Source of the DNA: Flavipsychrobacter sp.
Lineage (GTDB): Bacteria; Bacteroidota; Bacteroidia; Chitinophagales; Chitinophagaceae
Assembly (NCBI GenBank): GCA_041392855.1
Contig: JAWKLD010000001.1
Coordinates: forward strand, 2,528,001 to 2,592,000
Direction: 5' to 3'
Length of the DNA: 64,000 nucleotides
The translations under genes were made by a program, and so were the position numbers. This document shows positions 40,417 through 49,565 of the stretch, in pieces. How positions within the stretch are numbered: the stretch's first letter is position 1; every line of letters begins with the position of its first letter. The notes beneath the pieces were generated by a model. The model had not been told where the DNA came from, did not search any database, and was given only the letters and a program-made list of their open reading frames with translations.

Positions 40417-42567
40417 TTATAAGTTGTTGGCGTTGTATTCTATATCAGCGCTTTCTTTCAATACATCAGCAAGTCTTGAGCTAACACCATTTTTAAGTTG
40501 GTTTTGGATCATTACTTTTTGTCTGTTAACCATATTAGAATCTACAGTGCTTTCTTGTGTAAATCTATCTTTAAGCGTAATATAGAACAACCCGTTTTGT
40601 CCCGGAATTGCAGCAGACAATGTTCCTTTATTGAACCCTTTGTTGAATGCATAACCAGATACTTTTGGTTCGAAACCTAGCTCAGGGATAAAAGATGTAG
40701 CTGCAGAAAAAGAATCAGCACTTGAAACCTGAGTATTTGCAGTAGCTGCTACTTGCTCAAGAGAGTTCTTCCCGTTAAACTGCTCTATTAATATATCTTT
40801 CTTCTTTTTCTTTCTAACAATATCTTCTAGTTCTGGTCTGTTAGATTGAGTCAACATTACTTGACCTTTCTTATTAACAGATTTTAGTTTTGCAACTACA
40901 TAACGACCTTTAAGAGAAAATACTGAAGATACATCGCCAACTTTAGCACTGTACATCCATCTGATAACTTCTCTTGCAGAACCTAAACCTGAAACAATAA
41001 AGTCATTCACCTTAACTTCTTCAGCAACTCTTTTGTTAAGACTATTCTGTGTAGCTTCATCAAAAGCAGCAGCAGTGTTTTTAGTACCTGCAAAATTTGA
41101 AGCCTCAGCGTAAACATTATTTTCAGTTTCATCGCTTGCAAAAAGACCTTTAGTTATTGTAGCTAATTTAGCTGCTGGTAAGAAGTTCTTTTGCTTAATT
41201 ATCTCTATATAGTGATAGCCACTATAAGATCCATTCTGAACTTTTACTTTTTTAGATTGACCAGGTTTTCCGTCTTCGAAGATGAAGTCGCCAAACTCTT
41301 TAGAAATATTCGCTTTTTGTTGGAAGTCGAAAGTATATTCTCCATTAGTAGCTTTACTTCCTTCGTCTTCTGATACAGACTGTACTAGATCTTCAAATTT
41401 TGCACCGCCTTTTATAGCAGCTATAGCACTATCAATTTTTCTTTCAGCGATGCTATCAGGTAGTATTAAGTTGTTTCCTTGAGCTGTTTTAATTAATATA
41501 TGTCTACATACAACTGTATCAGGATATGTTTTTCTATCCAATACTTTTGTCAACTTGTATTCACTGTTTTCTAAGTACGGACCAAAAACACCACCTACAG
41601 GAAGACTCATAATAGAGTCAGTATATAAAGACATGTAGTCTTTCTTCATTACAAAACCAGCATTGTAAGCAGCATCAGAATTTCTGTTTACAAATGTTTC
41701 AGCATCATTTGTATTTCTAAACTCGTCTGCTAATTGTACCAATGGCAATTTTGCAGCAGCAGTATCGGCAGCTGTTGGTAAAACATCAAAAGAAACATAT
41801 TCTATACTTCTGCTATCAGCTTCAGTTGCATATATTTTTTTATGTTCTTTCATGTACGCTTCCATATCTGCATCAGTTACTTCTACTTTATCATCTGCAA
41901 CATTTGCATAAGCTACATTTACATAATCAATACTTGCTTTTTGTCCTTGATTTTGAACTTGTCTTTCTACAACAAAATTTGGTACATATAAACTATTAAC
42001 CAAAAGTGCATTGTATTTCTGCACAATGTTGTTTCTGATAACATATGCTTTAAGAATTTCCCACTGTTGTCTTGCCTTGCCAGTTGGATCATACTGATCT
42101 ACTTGTTCTTCAAAAGCTCTCACATATTGTGGGTCAAACATATTTGTTTCCGGATTTCTAAATGGCGCGTAGTTTCTTACTGCAGGATCAGGGTTAGCAC
42201 CATATATTAAATCTTTAGCTTCATCTTTTGTAGTTTGTAAACCTAGTTGCTCGGCTTCTTCCTTAATTAATGTTTCATTGATCAAGTCAGATAGTGCTTG
42301 TTGATTAAGTTGTGCACGAGCGTTATCGTCAAGGGTTTTACCTTGAGAACTGTAGCCGTATAATATATCATAGTCACTTGACCTTTGTGAATAGTCTTTA
42401 TATTCTATTTTATGACCATTAACTTTTGCTACGTTACTATCGTTTCCGAAAATACTTCCAACACGACTACTCAAAGCATCCATTAATATAAATGCTACTA
42501 GGGCGAATGCAATTACAAAGCCCGCAAGCTTTGCATATTTGGTTCTGATATTCTGTATTACAGACAT
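40417..42567 (-). CDS. PpiD/SurA-like membrane-anchored peptidyl-prolyl isomerase
   Basis: Periplasmic folding factor tethered to the inner membrane. The 716 residues start with a short cytoplasmic stretch and one TM helix (about 12-30, AGFVIAFALVAFILMDAL). A SurA_N-like chaperone domain follows (VNGHKIEYKDYSQRSSDY near 48, then LSDLINETLIKEEAEQLGL near 92). The parvulin domain starts at VVCRHILIKTAQ near residue 353 and ends about 460. A second degenerate region precedes the C-terminus. Architecture equals E. coli PpiD (623 residues) with a longer middle. It is monocistronic, with a -7 box and a strong terminator. Confidence 0.9.
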   Translation of the reverse strand: MSVIQNIRTKYAKLAGFVIAFALVAFILMDALSSRVGSIFGNDSNVAKVNGHKIEYKDYSQRSSDYDILYGYSSQGKTLDDNARAQLNQQALSDLINETLIKEEAEQLGLQTTKDEAKDLIYGANPDPAVRNYAPFRNPETNMFDPQYVRAFEEQVDQYDPTGKARQQWEILKAYVIRNNIVQKYNALLVNSLYVPNFVVERQVQNQGQKASIDYVNVAYANVADDKVEVTDADMEAYMKEHKKIYATEADSRSIEYVSFDVLPTAADTAAAKLPLVQLADEFRNTNDAETFVNRNSDAAYNAGFVMKKDYMSLYTDSIMSLPVGGVFGPYLENSEYKLTKVLDRKTYPDTVVCRHILIKTAQGNNLILPDSIAERKIDSAIAAIKGGAKFEDLVQSVSEDEGSKATNGEYTFDFQQKANISKEFGDFIFEDGKPGQSKKVKVQNGSYSGYHYIEIIKQKNFLPAAKLATITKGLFASDETENNVYAEASNFAGTKNTAAAFDEATQNSLNKRVAEEVKVNDFIVSGLGSAREVIRWMYSAKVGDVSSVFSLKGRYVVAKLKSVNKKGQVMLTQSNRPELEDIVRKKKKKDILIEQFNGKNSLEQVAATANTQVSSADSFSAATSFIPELGFEPKVSGYAFNKGFNKGTLSAAIPGQNGLFYITLKDRFTQESTVDSNMVNRQKVMIQNQLKNGVSSRLADVLKESADIEYNANNL

Positions 42568-43077
42568 ATAAGTTTATATTTTGTAAGGACGGCAAATTTA
42601 TAGGAAAAATTGACATTATGTTCTTTCTGAACACTTAAATATAGAATAACCAGCATAAATCTTCCAATTTTCTACCACATCATTTCATATTTCAATAATT
42701 ACTAATTAATAAAATTTAGTTATTAATACTTGTGTGTGTATATGTGGGCATTATCGCTGAATAAAATTTTAGCAGTTGTATATAAACAGAAAATTATCGT
42801 TGCGTTATCAAATTATTAATAACTGAGTCAGATTTTTTAACAGGGTAATTAGACCAATATCACTCTTTAATTATTCACTCCTTTTGTAATTAACATTTAT
42901 ACTTTATAATGTTAGTATCCCCATTTTTCAATACTTTCGAGTGTGAATATTAGATGTATAATGTGGGTATGAACTATAAGTAATTCTTATGCAACAGTTC
43001 AGTCAAATTTATATCCCCATATTAACACACTTAATAGTAATAACCTTTTTTTAAATAAATAAAATACTAGTTATTAT
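42568..43077. other. 510-bp AT-rich intergenic region
   Basis: The only gene-free stretch above 300 bp. It contains the ppiD-like -7 box at its left edge and must hold the nadA promoter. No frame looks coding, and no tRNA or known riboswitch was recognised. TACTTTCG at 42932-42939 is a one-mismatch -7 box for nadA. A/T-rich near repeats (ATTAATAA-type) are present but low in complexity. Confidence 0.5.
42593..42600 (-). promoter_or_regulatory. -7 promoter box TAAATTTG for ppiD-like gene
   Basis: Minus-strand TAAATTTG matches TAnnTTTG exactly, 25 nt before the ATG at 42567. Confidence 0.5.
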
Positions 43078-44085
43078 ATGGATGTGCATATGGAAAACGC
43101 CGTCGAAAATTTATCTTCAAAAGGCTTCCTAGATCTCGAAATTGATCCTACCTTAGATTTGTTCGCTGAAATTGAAAAACTAAAAAAGGAAAAGAATGCC
43201 ATACTACTTGCACACTACTACCAAGAGCCCGATATACAGGACGTGGCAGATTATATCGGAGATAGTTTGGGTCTGGCACAAAAAGCTGCAAGTACCAACG
43301 CTGACGTGATAGTCTTTGCTGGTGTGCATTTCATGGCAGAAACTGCCAAGATCCTTAACCCAACAAAGAAAGTTTTGCTACCAGATCTAAATGCTGGATG
43401 TTCTTTAAGCGACAGTTGTCCTCCACATTTATTTAAGGCCTTTAAGGAAAAGCATCCCGATCATTTAGTTATTTCTTATATCAATTGCTCGGCTGGTATA
43501 AAGGCATTAAGTGATATTATTTGTACTTCATCGAATGCAAAACTTATTGTTGAAAGTCTTCCGGAAGATCAAAAAATAATATTTGCTCCTGATAGGAATT
43601 TGGGAGCATATATCAATAAGACAAGTGGGAGAGATATGGTACTGTGGAATGGTGCTTGCATGGTTCACGAAATATTTTCTCTAGAGAAGATCACCAAATT
43701 GAAAGAGAAACATAAAGATGCTAAGTTGATAGCTCATCCTGAATGTGAAGAGGCAGTATTAAGAATAGCAGATTTTATAGGATCAACGACACAACTATTA
43801 AAGTATAGTCAAGAAGACGATTGCCAAAGTTTTATTGTTGCAACTGAAACAGGAATATTACATCAGATGCAACAGCTATCCCCGGGCAAAACTTTTATAC
43901 CCGCACCACCAGATAATTCTTGCGCTTGCAACGATTGTCCACATATGAAGCTTAATACTTTAGAAAAATTATATTTAGCTATGAAGTATGAATTGCCAGA
44001 AATAAATATGGATGAAGATTTGAGATTGGCAGCAAAAAAGCCAATTGATAAAATGTTGGAGTTAAGTGCAAGCTTTAATCTTTAA
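43078..44085 (+). CDS. nadA: Quinolinate synthase A
   Basis: 4Fe-4S enzyme that condenses iminoaspartate with dihydroxyacetone phosphate to quinolinate in NAD synthesis. The 335 residues show the three internal domains and the three cluster ligands: C108 (LNAGCSLSDSC), C194 (WNGACMVHE) and C287 (CNDCPHM). Other family blocks are LLAHYYQEPDIQDVADYIGDS, FAGVHFMAETAKIL, and AHPECEEAVL with the catalytic Glu. An inner ATG 12 nt downstream is also possible. nadB and nadC are not in the window. Preceded by a long gene-free leader and followed by a terminator. Confidence 0.96.
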   Translation: MDVHMENAVENLSSKGFLDLEIDPTLDLFAEIEKLKKEKNAILLAHYYQEPDIQDVADYIGDSLGLAQKAASTNADVIVFAGVHFMAETAKILNPTKKVLLPDLNAGCSLSDSCPPHLFKAFKEKHPDHLVISYINCSAGIKALSDIICTSSNAKLIVESLPEDQKIIFAPDRNLGAYINKTSGRDMVLWNGACMVHEIFSLEKITKLKEKHKDAKLIAHPECEEAVLRIADFIGSTTQLLKYSQEDDCQSFIVATETGILHQMQQLSPGKTFIPAPPDNSCACNDCPHMKLNTLEKLYLAMKYELPEINMDEDLRLAAKKPIDKMLELSASFNL

Positions 44086-44113
44086 ATATAATAGTAATAA
44101 TAATGTAATATAT

Positions 44114-44138
44114 AATACCCCTTTATGGGGTATTTTTT
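44114..44138 (+). terminator. Rho-independent terminator of nadA
   Basis: AATACCCC-tttat-GGGGTATT stem with 8-bp arms followed by TTTT. Confidence 0.88.
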
Positions 44139-44194
44139 GATTTATTACGTTTTTAACATATCTTAGTTAACTATCTTTTTTCAAATTATAAGAA

Positions 44195-46138
44195 ATGCTT
44201 TTCTCTATGAAAAAACTCAACTTTTTCAAATTATTAACGGCGTCAATATTATCATTATCGACGTTATCTGTCTCTGCCCAGAATATGGACCATTTTGAGA
44301 CAAACTGGTACGCTGATTATGTAGGCGCACGTATTGCAATAACTACACCGCAAAACATAGCAGGTGCTCTTGCTTATGACATAGCTAACGATGGTAGTGG
44401 TGGTACAAATGAGTGGGGAGGCGCAGTTACTACAGCAATGAACAATATTGATGTAGTAAAAGCAGTACCATATGAAGCATGTGTACCTCTTACAAATGGT
44501 ACGCAAGTAAATGGTAAAATTGCTCTTATTCAGCGTGGTAATTGTGAGTTTGGCGCTAAGGCTTTACGTGCACAACAAGCTGGTGCTGTGGCAGTTGTGA
44601 TTGTAAATAATGTTCCCGGTGGCCCAGTAGGTATGGGAGCTGGTGCTCAAGGTGCAAGTGTAACTATTCCTGTAATAATGATATCCGATGTTGATGGCGC
44701 AGCTATTGATGCTGCTTTAGCTAGTGCAACAGTAAAAATGTCATTAAGTAGTTGGGCTAGTGGTGCTAAAAACGATATTGCTATACTAGATGGTGGTATT
44801 ACTCAATGGCACGCTCAGTCTATTCCGCTTAGCCAAATTAAAACAGGTACAGGTACACCTGGTACATACGAAGGTATTACTGGTGCAGTAATAGGAAACT
44901 TTGGTACTAATCCTGCAACAAATATTAAAGTAAAATCTACTGTGACTTTCACGCCTACAGGTGGCTCTGCTACTGTTGTTAAAGTAGATTCAGTATTATA
45001 TCCTGGTCCATTCAATCCTGGAGATTCTATAATTTCTCCAATGAGTAAAACATCATATAGCCTTGGTAATGTGAGCGGTACTGGTAAGTTCAATGTTAGC
45101 TATGAAGTAACAAGTGATAGTACTGATGAATTACCTGGTGACAACTCTACAAGTTATTCTTTTGATGTAACTAATAATAATTTCTCAAAAGGTAGATACA
45201 ATTATCAAACAGGCTTACCAACTTCAAATATTGGTTTCGCTTTTGCTACTTCTGTAGACTTTATGTGGGGACCATTATACTATATTAATAAGGGTAATTA
45301 TAGTTTAGATGCCGTTCAGTTTGGATTAAGTAAAACAGGAGGAGGTAGTATGAGTACTCAAGGTACTGTAAACATACTAGTATGGAAATGGGTAGATGGT
45401 AGTAACAGTCAAGCATTGGATGGTATTATCGTAAGCGGAGAGTGTACTTTAGTAGGTGCTGGTGGTAAGACATATGGTGGTGCTGATACAAGCGGTCAAT
45501 TCTTTACCGTTCCAATCGGTGACGCAAACAATGCAAATAACCCTGTAGTATTAGATGATAATTCTTGGTACTGGGTAACTGTAAGTGTGCCTATCAATAC
45601 ATTCTTACTATGTGATGGTGTTGTAAACTACTTCCCTAGAACGTTTGCAAGAGCATATAAATCTGCTGATACTGCAGTAGAATCTTATAGCCCAGTATAC
45701 AATGGTACTGACGCTACATTTACTTCTTCTGCAACCGAGTTCCCTAATATGTTCCCTTTTGATAGATTCAACAGACCTGTTGATTCTGTAAGGTTCTCTC
45801 AGCAAAAGAATGGTTCAGTACCTTCTGTTCCGTTATTCTTATCTCCATTCACTGTAGATGTTAAGAATGTAAACAATCCTAACCCAATTGCTATAGATAT
45901 CTATCCTAACCCAGTTACAGATATAATGAATGTATCTGTAGAATTGGATAAACAAGCCAATAATCTACATTATTCAGTATTAGATGCTAGTGGTAGAAGA
46001 ATTCTAGAGCATAACGAAAGCTCTGTTAAGAGTAGTAAATACTCTATTAATACAGAAAGCCTTCCTGCTGGAAACTATTTCTTAACTATTAATGCCGATG
46101 ACAAGGTTACGGTTAAGAAGTTTAGTGTTATAAAATAG
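44195..46138 (+). CDS. Secreted PA-domain protein with T9SS type A sorting domain
   Basis: Cell-surface or released protein of 647 residues. A signal peptide ends at SVSAQ (about residue 29); the ATG at 44207 would also fit. A protease-associated (PA) domain spans about 60-180, with VNGKIALIQRGNCEFGAKALRAQQAGAVAVVIVNN typical. Beta-sandwich regions follow (about 190-550). The C-terminal sorting domain starts at IAIDIYPNPVTDIMNV (about 565) and ends with LPAGNYFLTI. No protease catalytic motif is visible, so the PA domain may bind partners only. Strong T-rich codon use (ggt, gct, act) suggests high expression. Transcribed alone between two terminators. Confidence 0.85.
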   Translation: MLFSMKKLNFFKLLTASILSLSTLSVSAQNMDHFETNWYADYVGARIAITTPQNIAGALAYDIANDGSGGTNEWGGAVTTAMNNIDVVKAVPYEACVPLTNGTQVNGKIALIQRGNCEFGAKALRAQQAGAVAVVIVNNVPGGPVGMGAGAQGASVTIPVIMISDVDGAAIDAALASATVKMSLSSWASGAKNDIAILDGGITQWHAQSIPLSQIKTGTGTPGTYEGITGAVIGNFGTNPATNIKVKSTVTFTPTGGSATVVKVDSVLYPGPFNPGDSIISPMSKTSYSLGNVSGTGKFNVSYEVTSDSTDELPGDNSTSYSFDVTNNNFSKGRYNYQTGLPTSNIGFAFATSVDFMWGPLYYINKGNYSLDAVQFGLSKTGGGSMSTQGTVNILVWKWVDGSNSQALDGIIVSGECTLVGAGGKTYGGADTSGQFFTVPIGDANNANNPVVLDDNSWYWVTVSVPINTFLLCDGVVNYFPRTFARAYKSADTAVESYSPVYNGTDATFTSSATEFPNMFPFDRFNRPVDSVRFSQQKNGSVPSVPLFLSPFTVDVKNVNNPNPIAIDIYPNPVTDIMNVSVELDKQANNLHYSVLDASGRRILEHNESSVKSSKYSINTESLPAGNYFLTINADDKVTVKKFSVIK

Positions 46139-46160
46139 AAAGAGCGTTTGCTAAATATAT

Positions 46161-46187
46161 AGGTCGGGCTTTTTGTCCGACCTTTTT
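46161..46187 (+). terminator. Rho-independent terminator of the PA-domain gene
   Basis: AGGTCGG...CCGACCT arms of 7 bp followed by TTTT, 22 bp after the stop. Confidence 0.85.
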
Positions 46188-46246
46188 ATTTGTATCATTT
46201 TTTATTAAGTAGGTATATAGGTGGCTGGTATCTTATTATCTATTCG

Positions 46247-46254
46247 TAGCTTTG
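46247..46254 (+). promoter_or_regulatory. -7 promoter box TAGCTTTG 6 nt from the mnmG start
   Basis: TAGCTTTG-cacgat-ATG; exact TAnnTTTG match placed so that transcription should begin at or next to the start codon. Confidence 0.5.
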
Positions 46255-46260
46255 CACGAT

Positions 46261-48129
46261 ATGTTTCAAGAATATGATGTAATAGTAGTAGGCGCAGGCC
46301 ATGCAGGTTGTGAGGCTGCTGCTGCTGCTGCAAATATGGGATCAAAGGTTCTATTGATCACTATGAATATGCAGACTATAGCCCAAATGAGTTGTAATCC
46401 GGCAATGGGGGGAATAGCTAAAGGACAGATTGTGAGGGAGATAGATGCTTTAGGGGGTTACAGTGGAATAGTAAGCGATAAGAGCATGATACAGTTCCGC
46501 ATGCTTAACAAGTCAAAAGGTCCTGGTATGTGGAGCCCCAGAACTCAGAACGACCGCATGGTATTTGCCACACTATGGAGGGAAATGCTTGAAAACACTC
46601 CTAACCTGGACTTTTGGCAGGATATGGTGAAAGAACTTATTGTTTCACGTGGAACAGTGAAAGGGGTTAAGACTGGTATGGGGCAAGAAATCTATGCTAA
46701 AAGTGTAGTATTAACCAACGGAACCTTTTTGAACGGAGTAATACATGTAGGCGAGAAACAATTTGGTGGTGGTAGAATGGGAGAAAAGGGTGCCACTGGG
46801 TTAACAGAGCAACTTGTATCACTTGGTTTTGAAAGCGATAGACTAAAGACTGGCACTCCGCCAAGAATAGACGGGCGTAGTTTAGACTATTCTAGAATGG
46901 AAGTACAGGAGGGAGATAAAGAAATTGTAGGTTTTTCTTATCAAAAGACAGATATTATAGCTCCCGAACAACAGCGTTGTTGTTGGATTAGCTATACTAG
47001 TCCTGAAGTACATGACCTTTTAAAAGAAGGTTTTGGCCAGTCTCCTATGTATAAAGGCCGTATAAAAGGTAGCGGCCCAAGATACTGCCCTAGTATTGAG
47101 GATAAAATAAGCAGATTTGCAGACAGAGATAGACACCAACTATTTGTTGAGCCTGAAGGGTGGAATACTCACGAGATATATGTAAACGGTTTTAGTACCT
47201 CCTTGCCTGAAGAAGTTCAGTTCAATGCACTTAGGAAAGTACCGGGATTTGAGAACTGTAAGTTTTTCAGGCCAGGTTATGCTATTGAGTACGATTATTT
47301 CCCACCTACACAGCTTAGTTTTACCCTTGAGACTAAGCTTATTAAGGGTCTTTTCTTTGCAGGGCAAATAAATGGTACTACTGGATATGAAGAAGCTGCC
47401 TGCCAAGGACTTATGGCTGGTATAAACGCTCATAACCATGTGAAAGATAAAGAACCCGTTATTCTTAAGAGAAGTGATGCTTATATTGGCGTACTTATAG
47501 ACGACCTTATTAATAAAGGTACAGATGAACCATATCGTATGTTTACAAGTAGGGCTGAGTTTAGGACATTGCTTAGACAAGATAATGCTGACATGAGACT
47601 TACCCCTTTAGGGCATAGTTTGGGTATAGCTAGCGACGAAAGAAAGAACGATCTTGATAGGAAGATACAGAACGTTGAAAGAATAAAGGATGTTTTAGCA
47701 CAGTTCCACGTGGAACCTTCTACTATAAATAGCTATTTGTCTAGCATAGCATCGGCAGAGCTAAAAGAAAAAACAAAAGCAGGTAAGATATTATTAAGGC
47801 CAGGAGTTAGTTTAGCTAATCTTTGTGAAGCAATATCAGGGCTTAAAGATGCTTTCGGAGATGTAACAGCATTAGAGTTGGAGCAGGCGGAGATACAATT
47901 AAAGTATGAAACCTATATAGAAAAGGAGAAAGAGATGGTGCTAAAAATGAATTCATTGGAGGATTTGATAATTCCACAAGGATTTGATTACCATAAACTT
48001 ACGGCCTTGTCTATGGAAGCAAGACAGAAGTTGACCAATATAAAACCAGGTACATTGGGACAGGCTAGTAGAATAAGTGGTGTGAACCCAAGTGATATCC
48101 AAATTCTAATGGTTTTTATGGGTAGATAG
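46261..48129 (+). CDS. mnmG: tRNA uridine-34 carboxymethylaminomethyl modification enzyme MnmG (GidA)
   Basis: FAD enzyme that with MnmE installs cmnm5U at the wobble position of several tRNAs. From the ATG at 46261 it has 622 residues; an in-frame TTG 9 nt earlier is not needed. The FAD motif is VVGAGHAGCEAAAAAANMG. Other blocks are MSCNPAMGGIAKGQIVREID, NGTFLNGVIHVG, GRMGEKGATGLTEQL, RLKTGTPPRIDGRS, the cysteine region CCWISYTSPEVHDLL, PGYAIEYDYFPPTQL and the C-terminal GQASRISGVNPSDI. mnmE is not in the window. recX starts 1 bp after the stop. Confidence 0.97.
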   Translation: MFQEYDVIVVGAGHAGCEAAAAAANMGSKVLLITMNMQTIAQMSCNPAMGGIAKGQIVREIDALGGYSGIVSDKSMIQFRMLNKSKGPGMWSPRTQNDRMVFATLWREMLENTPNLDFWQDMVKELIVSRGTVKGVKTGMGQEIYAKSVVLTNGTFLNGVIHVGEKQFGGGRMGEKGATGLTEQLVSLGFESDRLKTGTPPRIDGRSLDYSRMEVQEGDKEIVGFSYQKTDIIAPEQQRCCWISYTSPEVHDLLKEGFGQSPMYKGRIKGSGPRYCPSIEDKISRFADRDRHQLFVEPEGWNTHEIYVNGFSTSLPEEVQFNALRKVPGFENCKFFRPGYAIEYDYFPPTQLSFTLETKLIKGLFFAGQINGTTGYEEAACQGLMAGINAHNHVKDKEPVILKRSDAYIGVLIDDLINKGTDEPYRMFTSRAEFRTLLRQDNADMRLTPLGHSLGIASDERKNDLDRKIQNVERIKDVLAQFHVEPSTINSYLSSIASAELKEKTKAGKILLRPGVSLANLCEAISGLKDAFGDVTALELEQAEIQLKYETYIEKEKEMVLKMNSLEDLIIPQGFDYHKLTALSMEARQKLTNIKPGTLGQASRISGVNPSDIQILMVFMGR

Positions 48130-48130
48130 A

Positions 48131-48577
48131 ATGGGAGCAAAAGAATCTATACTACATTATTGCTATTACCAGGAACGATGCCACAAGGAGGTTAGGAACA
48201 AGCTCTACGAAATGGGCTGTAAAACAGATGAGGTTGAAGAACTAATATCTGAAATGATACAGGCAGATGTGTTAAATGAAGAACGTTATGCAAAAGCTAT
48301 AGCTGGTGGCAAGTTTAGAATGAATAAATGGGGCAAAAAAAAGATACTCTACTTACTACAGCAGAATCAAATATCAGAATATTGTATCAAGAAGGCGCTC
48401 AAGGAAATAGATGATCATGAGTACTATACTACCATCCTAAACCTGATAGAGAAGAAACTACCGGATTACAAAAGTAGAAGTGAGTATATTACGAAGAATA
48501 AATTGATTAAGTATCTGCTAGGGAAAGGTTTTGAGTACAATTTGATACAGCAGGCTATTAACGAAACATTAAACTAG
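48131..48577 (+). CDS. recX: Regulatory protein RecX
   Basis: Modulator that binds RecA filaments and limits recombinase activity. The 148 residues form three RecX three-helix repeats. The first includes YQERCHKEVRNKLYEMG, the second ADVLNEERYAKAIAGGKFRMNKWGKKKILYLLQQ, and the third KLIKYLLGKGFEYNLIQQAINE. It directly follows mnmG with a 1-bp gap, so translation is probably coupled; recA is not in the window. Confidence 0.9.
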   Translation: MGAKESILHYCYYQERCHKEVRNKLYEMGCKTDEVEELISEMIQADVLNEERYAKAIAGGKFRMNKWGKKKILYLLQQNQISEYCIKKALKEIDDHEYYTTILNLIEKKLPDYKSRSEYITKNKLIKYLLGKGFEYNLIQQAINETLN

Positions 48578-48629
48578 TTGATGAAACTTTGTATCAATTT
48601 ATGCGTTATTTTTACTAAAACGACTAATT

Positions 48630-49016
48630 ATGGTAAGGCAGGTAACAGCAGGAGTTAGCGTATCAGTAGAAACGTTTTATCAGGAAGAGCAGTCAAACCC
48701 TGTACAGTTTGAATATTTATTCGCATATAGGATAACTATTGAAAACCAAACCAGCACGCCGATACAACTAAAGACCAGACATTGGCATATTGTAGAAAGT
48801 AGCGGGATAAGAAGAGAAGTGAAAGGAGAAGGAGTTGTTGGTGAACAGCCTATAATAGAGCCGGGAGCATATTACCAGTATATATCGGCAGCAAGCCTGA
48901 GGGCTGATATTGGTAAAATGTATGGTACTTATTTGATGGAAGACCTATATACAAAAAAAGAATTCTCAGTTGATATTCCTGAGTTTAAGTTGATTCCTCC
49001 TTTTAAGATGAATTAG
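48630..49016 (+). CDS. apaG: ApaG family protein
   Basis: Immunoglobulin-like beta-sandwich protein of 128 residues, linked in other bacteria to Co/Mg efflux or diadenosine tetraphosphate phenotypes, mechanism unclear. The signature is strong: VTAGVSVSVETFYQ, YLFAYRITIENQTSTPIQLKTRHWHI, EVKGEGVVGEQPIIEPGAYYQYISAA and GTYLMED. It lies 52 bp after recX on the same strand and may share its transcript. Its stop is 3 bp from the convergent YciI gene. Confidence 0.95.
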   Translation: MVRQVTAGVSVSVETFYQEEQSNPVQFEYLFAYRITIENQTSTPIQLKTRHWHIVESSGIRREVKGEGVVGEQPIIEPGAYYQYISAASLRADIGKMYGTYLMEDLYTKKEFSVDIPEFKLIPPFKMN

Positions 49017-49019
49017 TTA

Positions 49020-49448
49020 TTACTTAAACACCTCATTCTTAGCCGTCCACCAAGGGTGTATCTCGTAGCTCAGCCATTTAGCAGCGACCATAGGGTCAGT
49101 ATTTAATAGCCCTTCTACTTCTTCTTGTTTATCACAGTTGAAAATAAAGATACCTCTCCAGTCACCATCATCACCAAATGGTCCTGCTACAATAATTTTT
49201 CCCTCATCTGCCAGCCTGTCTATATTGGCAAGGTGTTTTCTTTGTAGTTCATTCACTATTGCTGTGTCTATATTTTCATCTCTATTCTCTCCTTTTTTAA
49301 GCATTACAAAATAGTATTGCTTCATAGTGTACTCCCCATCTTTAAACTCATTAGCAGCTAAAGCCTCTTGATTGTTCCTCGTACTGTCAGAACTCTCTGA
49401 ATTACAACTTAATATAGTTATTGATAATAGAAATATAAAATATCTCAT
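49020..49448 (-). CDS. YciI-like domain lipoprotein
   Basis: Lipoprotein of 142 residues. The signal ends in the lipobox SITILSC (cysteine about residue 15), followed by a polar linker. The YciI domain (about 42-135) has YYFVMLKKG, KHLANIDRLADEGKIIVAGPFGDDG with the conserved His and Asp, WRGIFIFNC and a C-terminal EIHPWW. YciI domains are ferredoxin-like folds with a suspected His-Asp active site but no settled reaction. A lipid-anchored version is less usual than the cytoplasmic form. Single gene, divergent from typA. Confidence 0.85.
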   Translation of the reverse strand: MRYFIFLLSITILSCNSESSDSTRNNQEALAANEFKDGEYTMKQYYFVMLKKGENRDENIDTAIVNELQRKHLANIDRLADEGKIIVAGPFGDDGDWRGIFIFNCDKQEEVEGLLNTDPMVAAKWLSYEIHPWWTAKNEVFK

Positions 49449-49499
49449 AATTAGTGTTATTAAAAAGTGTTTTAATCTATAATGCTGGGTTTATTTACC

Positions 49500-49507
49500 T
49501 ACCTTTG
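49500..49507 (+). promoter_or_regulatory. -7 promoter box TACCTTTG for typA
   Basis: Exact TAnnTTTG match, 58 nt before the TTG start of typA; here the leader has ordinary length. Confidence 0.5.
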
Positions 49508-49565
49508 CGCGAATTTTATACAAATGTAGGCACTTCTTGCAAGGGCTTAAACTAAAGAGATTATT

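Noticed and set aside
42718..42824. 11-bp inverted repeat AGTTATTAATA/TATTAATAACT, 85 bp apart
   Set aside because: Built from low-complexity A/T sequence in an AT-rich gap; likely chance.
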